NCBI GenBank assembly: GCA_002049455.2
Contig: KV918838.1
Span: 57,375-121,374 of the forward strand
DNA: 64,000 nucleotides
Origin: Porphyra umbilicalis
Taxonomy: Eukaryota > Rhodophyta > Bangiophyceae > Bangiales > Bangiaceae
Direction: 5' to 3'
Numbering within the stretch: the stretch's first letter is position 1; each line of letters opens with the position of its first letter. The notes below the pieces were generated by a model. It had not been told where the DNA came from. It made no database searches and saw nothing but the letters and a program-made list of their open reading frames with translations. Shown here in pieces: positions 1 through 11,522 of this stretch. The translations under genes were made by a program, and so were the position numbers.

Positions 1-1662
<1,662 letters not shown>

Positions 1663-3120
1663 AGGGATGTATGCGTGAGTGAGCGCTATTGGTGTTCCCT
1701 TTTGCTGGTTGGACCTGTGCAATATAAAAGTTCTCTCTTACCCGTGCACCATGGTTGGGCTTGGACCTGAACCGACCAGCGGCGGCACCAGCATGGCGTC
1801 CGTGCAGCGTGGGTGCTGTACGCCACTGGTGACTAGAGCGAGTGCTCTTCTTTTTGCACCCGCCTGGCGGGGGAAGATTGCGCAGTGCCGTCCACAGACT
1901 CCTCAGTCGCGGAGGCCACCTCAAAGATGTATTGATGGCCTGGCAGTGGAAAACTATCAACTAAATCGGCATCGAGTGTGAATTACACGCACCAGGAATG
2001 CGATCAATGACGAAAGCGCTGTGATCTCCCCTCTGCTGACACGTCGCCCTGACGTCGTCACCCCATGCCCTTCTCCAGCCGCCTCTTCCCACCGCACGCG
2101 CGTCCACGTCTCCTTCCCCGCCGTCGCCGCCGCCGCGGATCGTCCCGGACGCCCTGCCAAGCACAGTGGCCGCCCGCCACCATCGTTCCATTGGCCCTCC
2201 CTTTGGCTCATTTGTCCACGCTGCGCGCGCGCCTCGCGCCCAACCGCGTGGGTGTCGGCCGCCGCCACCCGGCACCCGCTTCCTGGTCCCATGCGGGGAG
2301 GAGGAGGGGGGGCAGGGGGGGGGGGGGGGGGTGGCCGCAGCGTTGCTGCGGTGCATCTCACCTCACCCACAACCGGCCGTTGCACATTGTTGGGCGGCAG
2401 GGGCATTGCCGATCTGGGGTGTGGTTTAGTGTGTGGGTGGGGGGGTGGGGATCAAGGGGAGCGGCGGTGGGGGGGGGGGGCGGGGGAGGATGCTCGGCTT
2501 CCAACGCGCCGCACGCGGCGGCCCCCCCCAGACCCCCACCGCAGCCCCACCGCCGCGCCACCGGCGCCGCCGTTGCGGCGGGTGACGTTTTGGTTTTTTG
2601 GATGGGCGGCCACCGCCGTCGACGCGCGGCAGCGCTGACGTAGGGGCGGCGGCCGGCGGGGCGCGGGCATTTGTTTCCGCATCCCTCCCCCCACCCCCCC
2701 CCCCCCGTGTCGGCCTCGCCCGGCCGGTTGGGGGCAGCATGCGGGACAGAGGGGCGTGGGGGGGTGGGGGGGGGGGGGGGGGGAGGGGCGCATTCCTTCT
2801 TTTTTGAAATCGCGACCGCCGATCCCGCGGGCGAACACGAGGCACGCCGCCTGGGGTGCCCGGCGGTGGCGCCGCGTCGGCGGCGCCCGCCCGCCCGTGC
2901 GGCCGACGGCGATGCGGGGCGCCGGCGGGTGCGGCGCCGCGTCGGCGCGCGCTGCGGAGCGCGGGGCGCGCGGGGTAATAAAAGCGCGCGTCGCCCCTCC
3001 CCTGCCTCCCACGCGCTTGGACGACGGACCCGCCGCCGCCGCCACTCCCCACCGCTCCCGAGACGCCCGCCCCCGCCCGCCGCGGCGCGCACCCCGCGCG
3101 CCGCCGCCGCACGCGGCGCA
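1663..3120. other. Intergenic, poly-G and GGC-rich
   Basis: No convincing gene. It holds the thiC 3' region and then a strongly GC-rich stretch with G or C runs of 10 or more bases near 2314, 2469, 2696 and 2763. A TATA-like TAATAAAAG at 2976-2984 lies about 140 bases before the next start codon and may belong to that promoter. Confidence 0.5.
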
Positions 3121-5166
3121 ATGGGGTGCTTTGGCTGCCGCTGCTGCATGCCCCGTCTGACGACCTATGCCGCCGTGCCGCTGCGGTCGCCGACTCCGTC
3201 GCCGCCGCCGTCGCCGCCGCCGTCGTTGCCGCTGTCGCTGCCGCCGTCGCCGCCGCTGGTGCGGCCCGTGGGAGCGCGTCCGCGTGACCCCCCCGCCGGC
3301 GTCACTGACGCTCACGGGCAGGCTGGCGGTGGCCACGACAAGCGCGGGTCGTCTGTGGGCGGCGGCGGCGGCAGCGGGGGTGCCACCGCCGCCGCCGCCG
3401 CCGCTTCGTCGGCGGCCGCGACCGTCCCCCCAATGCGGCAGCGGGGGCGGCGCGAGGAGCCCGCCTCGTTCCTCCCCCTCCCGCCGACGCCCACGTCGTC
3501 GGTCGTGCCGTCTGGCACGGGCGCCTCCTCGTCTGAGTCGGCGCCGAGCGACGCGGTCGCGCCGCTGGTCGGCGCCGCCGCGACACTGTCGGCGGCCGCG
3601 CGGCGTAGCGACGCCATTGACACGCTGGGGACGCCGGCGGCGACAATGGCGGCGGGTGCCACTGCCAAGGACGGGGAGTACGCGCGGCAAGTCGTGGCGG
3701 ACGACAGTGGCGTGGCGGCGGCGGCGGTGCAGGGCGACGAGCCGGGCAGCAGCCCCACCGGCGACGCGCGACTGGGTGGCGGGCACTCCCCGCCGGCCGG
3801 CGGCGGCGGTGGCAGTGACGGTGGCGGACCATTGCCGGCGACGGTGGTCTCGGACGGAATGAGGTCTCCCCCCCCCGTGTTTCCGTCGCCGAGCAACGAC
3901 ATTGTCCGCCACCTGGTGCGGTCGTCGTCCTTGGTCCATGACGCGCCCGCGTTTGGGCCGCCGACCCACGGGGCCCCACCTGCGGCCGGTATCGTGACCG
4001 ACACGCGCGTTACGCCCGCCCCGTGGCCGGCACCGCCGTTTGGTATTGTGGCGACTGGCGGCGGCGGCGGCGGCGGCGGTGGCGGTAGCAGTGGCGGTGA
4101 CAGTGGCGGTCGTGGCAGCGGCCCCGCCGCCAGCGTCGACCAAGGCAACAGCGAGGATGATCACAACACCATTCAGCTGTTGACCTCCGAGAGGGACGGC
4201 CTCCTGCGTGCCAACGGCTCCCTCGCACACCGCAACGCGCGCGCGCGGGCGGACGCGGCCGACGCTGCTGCAACGGCCGCCGCCACGCAGGCGGCCGCTG
4301 CGGCGCACGTGGCAGACCTGCAGCGCAGCTTGGCGCTCGCGCAGGCGTCGCGCGCGCGCGACGCGGACGTGGCGCACGCCGTGGCGGACGAGCTGGACCG
4401 CTTCCGCCTGCTGCTCGAGACGGACTCGGTGCGCCTGATCAACGAGCAGGAGGCGCACCGGCAGCGCTTGTGCGTCCGGCTGGGCGCCGCCGCGGGGCCG
4501 CCCCGAAACGTGCGGCGGATCGACACGTCCCGCGGCGTCGACGTGGCGCTCGCGGCGGTGTGTGGGGAGTTGGAGGCGCGCATGTGGCAGCTGGAGGCGA
4601 CAGTCAACCAGCGCGTCGCCGTGGTCGAGGCGATGAGCGCCCACGGCGACTGGGGCGACGGGGAGGGGCGCCGTCCGCCAGCTCCCGACGGCGGTGGGGG
4701 TGGCGGCGACGGGCGTGGTGGCGGCCCGAACGGGCGTGATCATGCGGCGGCAGAGAGCCGCCGCGTGGCCTCGTGGCCTCTCTCCCCGCCGCTAGGTGCC
4801 CTTGGCGCCACGGAAGGGGCGACGCGGGCGCGCCGGCACGACAATGGCGCCGCCGTGGGTGCGGCGTTGACGTACCCGTCGGCCGCCGCCACGCGGGCGG
4901 GTGGCCGCTGGCGTGACGGCGGGCGGGCGGGCGGTGGCGGGCCGCCGTCGCCGCCGTCACTGCCGCATCGCGAGACGGCGGTGGAGCGTCGGCCAGACTG
5001 GGCACCGCTGCTGCCGATGATGCCGCTGTTGCCGGCGCTGCCGGCAGAGGGGCCGCTGGTGCCCGGCGGCTCGAGCTCGACGGGCACACCGCCGGCTCCT
5101 GCAGACACCGCCGAGGCGGCGGTCGCGGCCACTGACGACAGCGCCGCCGACGCGCGGGCGGCATGA
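3121..5166 (+). CDS. Unknown protein with acylation-type N-terminus and coiled coil
   Basis: Unrecognised 681-residue protein. The chosen ATG (3121, context GCAATGG) starts the sequence MGCFGCRCCM: Gly2 followed by several cysteines is the classic pattern for N-myristoylation plus palmitoylation, so attachment to a membrane is inferred. Residues about 20-50 are Pro/Ser-rich. A long Gly/Ala/Ser/Pro-rich disordered part follows. Around residues 355-505 lies a helical region rich in Ala, Arg, Glu and Leu (starting SERDGLLRANGSLAHR) that should form a coiled coil. The C-terminus is again disordered. The frame stays open further upstream, but an earlier start would lose the acylation motif and lie in poly-G DNA. 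There is no catalytic signature. A membrane-tethered scaffold is a guess; the coding nature is well supported by the uninterrupted frame through changing composition. Confidence 0.65.
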   Translation: MGCFGCRCCMPRLTTYAAVPLRSPTPSPPPSPPPSLPLSLPPSPPLVRPVGARPRDPPAGVTDAHGQAGGGHDKRGSSVGGGGGSGGATAAAAAASSAAATVPPMRQRGRREEPASFLPLPPTPTSSVVPSGTGASSSESAPSDAVAPLVGAAATLSAAARRSDAIDTLGTPAATMAAGATAKDGEYARQVVADDSGVAAAAVQGDEPGSSPTGDARLGGGHSPPAGGGGGSDGGGPLPATVVSDGMRSPPPVFPSPSNDIVRHLVRSSSLVHDAPAFGPPTHGAPPAAGIVTDTRVTPAPWPAPPFGIVATGGGGGGGGGGSSGGDSGGRGSGPAASVDQGNSEDDHNTIQLLTSERDGLLRANGSLAHRNARARADAADAAATAAATQAAAAAHVADLQRSLALAQASRARDADVAHAVADELDRFRLLLETDSVRLINEQEAHRQRLCVRLGAAAGPPRNVRRIDTSRGVDVALAAVCGELEARMWQLEATVNQRVAVVEAMSAHGDWGDGEGRRPPAPDGGGGGGDGRGGGPNGRDHAAAESRRVASWPLSPPLGALGATEGATRARRHDNGAAVGAALTYPSAAATRAGGRWRDGGRAGGGGPPSPPSLPHRETAVERRPDWAPLLPMMPLLPALPAEGPLVPGGSSSTGTPPAPADTAEAAVAATDDSAADARAA

Positions 5167-6341
5167 GTTTGTGATTGAGCATGCATTCCTATGCGTGGCG
5201 AGTGAGGCGATTGTGTGTGGTGGGGGGCCGTTGCTTTAACTCGGTGCGCGTGCCGTAGCGGAGCTCGTGCTTGCCACCAAAGCAGTGGCGACTGTGCCGT
5301 ACCGCCATTGGTTTGGGAGAGGTGAACGCTGGCTGCCGTGGATGCGCACATTTTTGCCCACGTGCGTCGCGGCAGGTCTGCTGCATGAAGTCGACGTGCG
5401 GACCATCTCGAACCTCAGTTGTATACTGTTGCATTCTCGGTCTGAGTTGTTGCACGCACCGTAGGGGCGGCTCCACTCACGCCCAAGCGTGATTGATTCG
5501 TCTGCGTACGTCAACGCAAGAACACTGTTGGACGTGCGTGCGCATGGCACGAGTGTACGGGCAAACGACAAAAAATGCGCAAGGGAAGGAAAAACTGTTA
5601 CCACAGCCCCGCAGCAACTCTTTTCGTTGAGAAAGGAGACGACAACAGAGGCAAAGGACAAGCGGCCAGCACGAACAAGCGAACAAGCGAGGCCCCGCAG
5701 CGGTGGAACCTGGCCAGCCCCCTCCTCGTCATGGCCTAGTCCCGCCGCATGAGCGCCACACCAGTCACCCAACGGTACCATGAGCGCGCTGACACAAGGG
5801 AGGGAGAAGGGAAAATACAAAGAGACGAGCAACGAAACGAGCATAGTGACCAAGGGCATGAGCGCGCACCGCAGCACCCGAACCTGCCCTGGCCGCCGCC
5901 GCTGCTGCATCACCCACGCGTCGTCCACGCACCAAAAAAAAAAAACATGGTGGACAAGGCGTGCCAAGGGGTGAAGCAACCGTGTGCCGCAAGCAACCAC
6001 CAACAAGGCCAACAGATGGGAGCGTACCCCGCGTCCACAAAAAAAAAAAAAACGATGCACGAGTAGATGGATTGCATCCGACGCTCCGACAGCGGTGGAT
6101 AGCGGGGGTAGTCATTCCGACCAATCCAGCTGACAGGTGAAGGGGGGTCAGGAGGGAGTACGCCCCACCCCTGCCGCCTCCGTGAGTCGCAATCGGGGAG
6201 CGCACCACCACCCACGGGGTCGATGAGCTCGAGCCGACACCAAAACGACGCGGCCGGTGCCTTGGAGTAGCGGGGGGGCCGCGCCCCCACATCTCCCCTA
6301 CAAATGATGAGCGCACTTGCTGCGCGTGACCTCGTCCCACC
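5167..6341. other. Intergenic between convergent genes
   Basis: The 3' regions of the coiled-coil gene (+) and the bZIP gene (-) meet here. Two A-runs (5933-5944 and 6039-6052) stand out. The open frames on the minus strand are low-grade and I do not call a gene. Confidence 0.5.
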
Positions 6342-7112
6342 TCATACGAAGTCTTGCAGATCCGACCAGTCTCCCAAAGGAGCCACGTCCGACCACGCAA
6401 CAAGCGCGTCATCCGCCACGAGCGGGGCGAACTCGACGGGCGCCACAAGCACGGGGTCCTTTGGCGTAGCCGCAACCGCCGCCGCCGCCGCCGCTTGCAC
6501 CTCCGCAGGCGTCGGCACCGCCACCGACGCCGCCGTCAACACCTCCGACGCGGCCAGCTTCTTGCGCAGCGTCTCGATCGTCCCCGCATACTGCGCGTTG
6601 AGCAGACGGACACGCTCGAGCTCCGCCGCCATCGCCGCGGCCTTACGCTCGTACTCGCCCACCGCCTTCTCCAGCTCCTTGAGATAAGCTTGGCGGCGCG
6701 TGCGGCTGGCCTTGGCCGACTTGCGGTTCATCGACAGGCGCGCCTCGTACTTCGCTGCCTTCTCTTCATCCTCCGTCTTGGGCACCACCTCGGGAACGGA
6801 AGCCACGGGAGCCTCTGGAGCCGCCACCAATGCCTTGCAACGCTCCCGGGCCACTTCCGCCTCTTGGTGGGCAAGAGCGAGTGCCGGCGAAATGGGGACC
6901 TTGTGCACACCCGAGCCGCGACGGATGCCCAGGCCTGCCGTTTGCCGCGCGGGCGACGCGGCCACCGCGGCGGGGACGCGCGCCGCCGCGCCCCCGGCGA
7001 AGACCGCACGCCACGGGGGGCCCTCGGCGGCCAGCAACTCAGCCGCCTTGTTCACATCCGCGTCGGGTGCCCCGTCCGTAGCCGGCAGCGCGCCGCCACC
7101 CGTCCACGGCAT
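6342..7112 (-). CDS. bZIP transcription factor
   Basis: A 256-residue bZIP protein. The basic region around residues 120-140 reads NRKSAKASR, giving the required N-x7-R (Asn129, Arg137), and the first zipper leucine follows at the canonical x9 spacing. Heptad positions then carry Tyr, Met and Val instead of Leu, so the zipper is non-classical but amphipathic. An acidic and Trp-containing C-terminus (AWSDVAPLGDWSDLQDF) could be an activation domain. The start chosen at 7112 has a perfect Kozak context (GCCACCATG); the frame is open up to 7529, but that extension looks like Pro-rich leader. Its neighbour at 9.9 kb, on the same strand, is another bZIP gene with a different sequence. Nuclear DNA binding is expected from the family; the target is unknown. 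Confidence 0.85.
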   Translation of the reverse strand: MPWTGGGALPATDGAPDADVNKAAELLAAEGPPWRAVFAGGAAARVPAAVAASPARQTAGLGIRRGSGVHKVPISPALALAHQEAEVARERCKALVAAPEAPVASVPEVVPKTEDEEKAAKYEARLSMNRKSAKASRTRRQAYLKELEKAVGEYERKAAAMAAELERVRLLNAQYAGTIETLRKKLAASEVLTAASVAVPTPAEVQAAAAAAVAATPKDPVLVAPVEFAPLVADDALVAWSDVAPLGDWSDLQDFV

Positions 7113-8809
7113 GGTGGCCGGCACCGGCGACGCGCCGCCGACGCCGACCCAGTCAATCGCGATGGCCCGGGGCCGACGGCCCGGGGGCGCCCCGCGGCAG
7201 TCCAACGGGGGCCAAAGGGGAGGAGGGGATCCCGGAGGAAGGGGAAGGAGGGGGGGGATGACGGCGGCCGGAGGAGGATGGACCTCCAGCCACCGACCGC
7301 AGTGTCCGCCGCCGACCGCGCTGGCCGCGTTGGCCGCGTTGGCCGAGCTGGCTGTGAAGAGGGAGATGACGCGGTCAATGCCCAAACAAGCGTGCACAGG
7401 GGTACGGTGGAAGCGAATTGGGTGCGTAGGGGGGGGGAGGTAGGTGCTTCCAGAAACAAACCCAAGGGCGTGAGAAGCGGAGGGTGATGAACCGACCTGC
7501 TGTCCGTCGTCTGCGCGCGTTGCCGTCACCGTGCACGAGCTTTGTGCACACGCGGCCCGCGAGGAGGCGCCTCAACAGCCCAAGAAACAGGGGGGCTCGC
7601 CGGCTGTGCCAGAAGGGGTTCGTGCCGGCCCCGCGTCCCAACGTCTCACGCTGGGTGGTTTGGAGGGGGGGGTACGCACAGGGTCACTCAGGCCACCCCC
7701 TCCCTGGCCACTTGAGCGAGGAAAAACACCGTCCTCGCTGGACACGTGGCCGTCACCGTCGGCGCCAACAGGTGCGATTCCAGCCTCTCAGGACTGGTTC
7801 TCTTCGACAGCGTTACAATCGTGGCATGTAACACGTGGTCGACGTCAAGCGGTTCCAGCTATTTTGGTGGACCCCGAGGCCAGTGGCCTCCTGACAAGGT
7901 TGGATCGGACCAAGCAGGACGCGCGATAGGGTCGGTTGAAAGAAAACACGTGGCTGAAAATATATGGCAGCAGCGCTGTCCGTCTGCCAGTTCGCACGAC
8001 AGCACGCAGTTTTGGCAGACACGCCTGAGAAAGTCAGTGGGCCGAGTTGCTCGGTTGCACCACTTCTGGGCGCCGCCCGTCGACCGCAATGGGAGCGAGC
8101 ACTTCCCACCGCCGCACGCCGCCGACTCTTGCTCTTGGTGATTCCGCTGTTTTCAGGCGTACGACGGGCCCGACCCACGACCGTCATCCGCCGGGCCTCC
8201 CAGGTAACCCGCCGGGAGTCGCAGAGCATACCCCACTCTTTGTCTCGTCTTTCGCCTTCGGACGGGTGTCATGTTGTCTTTTCCGGTTCTAAACCACCGC
8301 GATGCCTGGCCAGGCCCGCGCAGGACCCCTACCTGAACAGATTACGTCTTGGCAATCGATTACAGGGGTATCATTGGCTTGAATTAGTTCCACATTCTTG
8401 TATGACCTCGCGATGAGCCACGTGATGGTTCAGGGCTTGGCACAGCGGCCTTGAACGGAACCTCCTGCCGCTCAGGCCTTTGATACAGCACGGATGCCTG
8501 GACGGGAAAGTTCCCGTTGACGGGCTCGTTAAACGGGACCCCCGTTCAGGCACCCGTTCAAGTGTCCACTGTTCTGACCATCCGTCGAGACACACCTTCT
8601 GCGGCCGTGGCCTTCTGCGGCCGTGGCCTTCTGCGACACATACGATTGAAGACTACTATCTGCAGTGCTTCAGTGGGCAGCTTGAAGTCGATGTGGGTTG
8701 AGTGCCAAAAGATTCTCGTTCACGACCAAGTCGAGAACAGTGTGCTTTGACTGTCGTCCGAGATCTGGCTTGTGGCTCGTTTTTCACCGCGTCAGGCGTC
8801 CTCGCTGAT
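7113..8809. other. Intergenic upstream of bZIP gene
   Basis: Promoter-side DNA of the bZIP gene followed by sequence without credible coding. A 16-bp unit (CCTTCTGCGGCCGTGG) is repeated 2.5 times at 8595-8635. Confidence 0.5.
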
Positions 8810-8945
8810 TACAGCCGTTCTCTCAAAAACCTCGCACGCCAGCTGATGCACCACTCTGACAAATCGGCCTCTGCGACCCCGTGAAGGCCGATTTGTCAGA
8901 GTGGTGCAACAGTTGGCGTGCGAGGTTTTTGAGAGAACGGCTGTA
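8810..8945. repeat. 136-bp TA-flanked palindromic element, copy 1
   Basis: The two halves are near-perfect inverted repeats of about 60 bp that fold into one long hairpin. The ends read TACAGCCGTTCTC and GAGAACGGCTGTA. If the terminal TA is a target-site duplication, this is a Tc1/mariner-type MITE with termini CAGCCG. Copies at 47435-47570 and 63507-63642 have the same 136-bp length. Confidence 0.85.
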
Positions 8946-8969
8946 AGTCTACCAGAGCACCTCCATCAA

Positions 8970-9134
8970 TACAGTTTTCCCAAAAATTGTGAATTCCAAT
9001 TTTTGCGGAATGGTCCCAAATCGGTCTCTGCGGGGTCGTACAGTCTTTCTCCATTGCTGTGACGGGGTCGTAGAGGCCGATTTGGAACTCTTTTGCAACA
9101 GTTGGAGTGCGGGATTTTTGGGAGAACTGCTGTA
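8970..9134. repeat. Degenerate palindromic element, copy 2
   Basis: A second, diverged member lies 24 bp after copy 1. The right arm (about 9071-9134) ends GGGAGAACTGCTGTA and matches the subfamily at 47.4 kb. The left arm is decayed, and roughly 29 extra bases interrupt the centre near 9050. Confidence 0.7.
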
Positions 9135-9914
9135 CTGTTCGACAGTTGAAGTGCGGATCTTGAGGGAAAGGGTGTCCTGACACACCCCCGCTTTCCCTCG
9201 CCTTATGAAGCACCTCACCGCACTGTCGATGGTGTGCTTGCCGGCGCCGGGGGCTTTTGAGCTCCTATGTACCGTGGTGGCTATCCGAAGCAACCCACAG
9301 GTCAAGGAACCCAACCACAGAACAGGTACTGACCTCCTGTGATGGGAGCCCGTGCCTCTTTGCATGTGCCAACCTGAGGAGACGGCGTTGCGTTCGTATA
9401 TTCACATCGGGGGTCCCTTCCTCTGCTCTTGTCGCTGAAGGTCAGCGGCGGCCGACAAGAGTGCCGCCGCTGGCCAGGCAAAGGCCCACTGGTGCTATGC
9501 TTTATGCAAAAAGGAACCAAAGCACATAGGAAAGAAGCATCACCACAGCCATCGGGGACCTGCTCCACCGCCGCAGCTCCGTCGGCCGTCTCTTGTCCAA
9601 GAAGCCACATACATCGGTCACACAACCACCAACGTAGGAATACACACATGCGCACAAACGGCGAGAACATGAAAGCCGCCTTCACGCAACAACCGTGCCA
9701 CACCGAAAAGTCATGGATCCCAACGGAGGTCAAACGGGGGAAAGGCGCACGCGAGCCGGGGGTGCCGGCTCGCCCATGGAGAAGACGACAATGGGCGGAA
9801 CACCGCCAGGCCCGGACAGGCGCAACCGTCGAGGGGTCACAAGGAGAGGGTCACACTTACGCTTACAACGCGGCCGCCTGGGGAGCGGCCGCAGCCGGCA
9901 GGAAAAGACGGTGC
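9135..9914. other. Intergenic
   Basis: 3' side of the second bZIP gene. I see no coding sequence or repeat here. Confidence 0.4.
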
Positions 9915-11522
9915 TTAAAAGCTCCCGGCGTTAAGGAGGTCGTCGAGTAGGTCGAAACTCCCGGGCAGCGGCGCAGCGCCGCCAGCCGCCACGAGGGCGG
10001 ACCGTGGCAGCACCTGACCGGCACCCACGCCCGCGGCTTGTTGGCACAGCGGGGGCGCACCGCGAGCACTCGCGAACGGCGGCCGCGCCGATGCCCGCGG
10101 GGCGCCGCCGCCAGTAGACTGCCCGACAAATATGGGTGCTTGGGAGCGCGTCCAGGGCGCAGTCGGGGCGGCTGGTGCCGCCGAGGGCGGCGGCGGCGCT
10201 TGCGCCTGCCGCCAGCCATGTGTGCCCGCCGCCGTTGCCGGCGCGTGGTGCGCCGCAGTGAACGCCGGGTGACGGGCGGCGGCGTAGGTGCGGCCGGCCG
10301 CGTCGCCCATTGCCGGCGTCGGCAAAAAATGGCCATAGAGCGGGGGCGCTCCATACGCTTGCCCGCCATGAGGCAACACCGCGTGCGCCGACGGCGGTAG
10401 CACGGTCGCGCCCATACGCCGGTCCGTGTGGGCCGACGGCTGCCCCGCCCCCCGCTCCGCCGACTGGTTGATGCGCTCCACGAGCGAGTCGCGCTCGGCC
10501 TCGGCCTTGGCCACGGCCGCTTCCAACTCCCGCACGTACACCTCGCGGTAGACGCGGCAGCTGGCCGCCGACGCCCGATTGAGTGTCAGTCGCCGCTGCT
10601 GCTTGCGGACGCCCCGCGACCGCCCCGGCACGCGCGACGTGTCGTCCGCGTCTGCCTCTTCCGGCGACTCGCGGTCGGCCGACCCCCCCGCGCCGCCGAC
10701 CGAGGAGCGGGTCGCTGACGCGGTGGCGGCAGCCTTGAAGTTTTCCCGCGCCGCCTCGGCGACGCGGCGGGCGCGCGACACCCCACGAGCGCTGTGGCTC
10801 GGCACCGACACCTCGGCGGCAATGGCGTCAAGCGGCGTCGGCGTTGTCGGCGACGAAGTGACTGCGGCGGGGAGTTCACACTTGACGCCCCCGCCGCCCG
10901 CCGCCTGCCGGTAGAGGTGGTGGAGAAAGACGGACGCGGCGCCCGTGTGTTTGGGCGTCACATTGCGCGGCCGCGAGGAGGTTGGCGACGAGGGCGACGA
11001 CGAGTGCGACATGGGTAAGCCCTGCTCCACGCTGCCGCTGCCGCTGCCGCTGCCGCTGCCATCACCGTCAGACGGGGACGGGGAGGCAGAGCCGCGCGCC
11101 CCCGCCCCCGCCTTGATCGCCTCCATCGGCCACGAGGCGCTCGCCGCGGCGCCGATCTCGGCCGACGCACCGGTCGCCGAGGCGATCACGTGCCGGGGAG
11201 ACGGAAGTTCACAAAACGTCACTGGTTGGGGGGGTGGCGGTACGGGAGGGGGCGCCACGGGAGGCGGCGCCGGAGGCGTTGCCGTTACCGCCGCCGCCCC
11301 CACTGCCGCCATCAGCCGGAGGCGACGGGCCTCGCTACCCGCCTGGAAGGCGCCCGCCACTGCCTTGCCCTCCTTGGCCCCGCACTCGACGCCCCCGGTG
11401 TTGCAGAGGGCACGTGCGTCGCCGCTGACGTGGCCGCCCCCGCCTTCAGCCGTCGCGGCCGCCACGGCCGCCAAAAAGTTGTCATCTGCAAAAGGTGCCG
11501 CGTCGAGCACCGTCAATGCCAT
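9915..11522 (-). CDS. bZIP transcription factor, larger paralogue
   Basis: A 535-residue protein with one bZIP domain. The basic region contains NRASAASCR (Asn315 to Arg323, N-x7-R) with Leu333 at the canonical x9 distance, then Ala, Leu and Ser at following heptads, so the zipper is short. N-terminal to it are Pro/Val-rich and SGSG repeats (encoded near 11030-11060) and a Ser-rich stretch; C-terminal to it is a long Ala/Pro/His-rich part ending FDLLDDLLNAGSF, which looks like a short acidic activation helix. The start at 11522 (ATCATGG) begins MALTVLDAAPFADDNF; the open frame continues upstream to 11882 but is probably leader. No intron is visible. Same strand and similar architecture as the bZIP gene at 6.3 kb, but there is little identity outside the basic region. 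Confidence 0.85.
   Translation of the reverse strand: MALTVLDAAPFADDNFLAAVAAATAEGGGGHVSGDARALCNTGGVECGAKEGKAVAGAFQAGSEARRLRLMAAVGAAAVTATPPAPPPVAPPPVPPPPQPVTFCELPSPRHVIASATGASAEIGAAASASWPMEAIKAGAGARGSASPSPSDGDGSGSGSGSGSVEQGLPMSHSSSPSSPTSSRPRNVTPKHTGAASVFLHHLYRQAAGGGGVKCELPAAVTSSPTTPTPLDAIAAEVSVPSHSARGVSRARRVAEAARENFKAAATASATRSSVGGAGGSADRESPEEADADDTSRVPGRSRGVRKQQRRLTLNRASAASCRVYREVYVRELEAAVAKAEAERDSLVERINQSAERGAGQPSAHTDRRMGATVLPPSAHAVLPHGGQAYGAPPLYGHFLPTPAMGDAAGRTYAAARHPAFTAAHHAPATAAGTHGWRQAQAPPPPSAAPAAPTAPWTRSQAPIFVGQSTGGGAPRASARPPFASARGAPPLCQQAAGVGAGQVLPRSALVAAGGAAPLPGSFDLLDDLLNAGSF

Noticed and set aside
1663-2000. TPP riboswitch in the thiC 3' region
   Set aside because: I looked for the conserved CTGAGA and CCTGATCTGG-type elements and found no matching pair.
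5236-6060. 274-codon minus-strand frame
   Set aside because: Phe/Val-rich runs come from A-tracts, no start context or domain; it lies in a 3' intergenic region.
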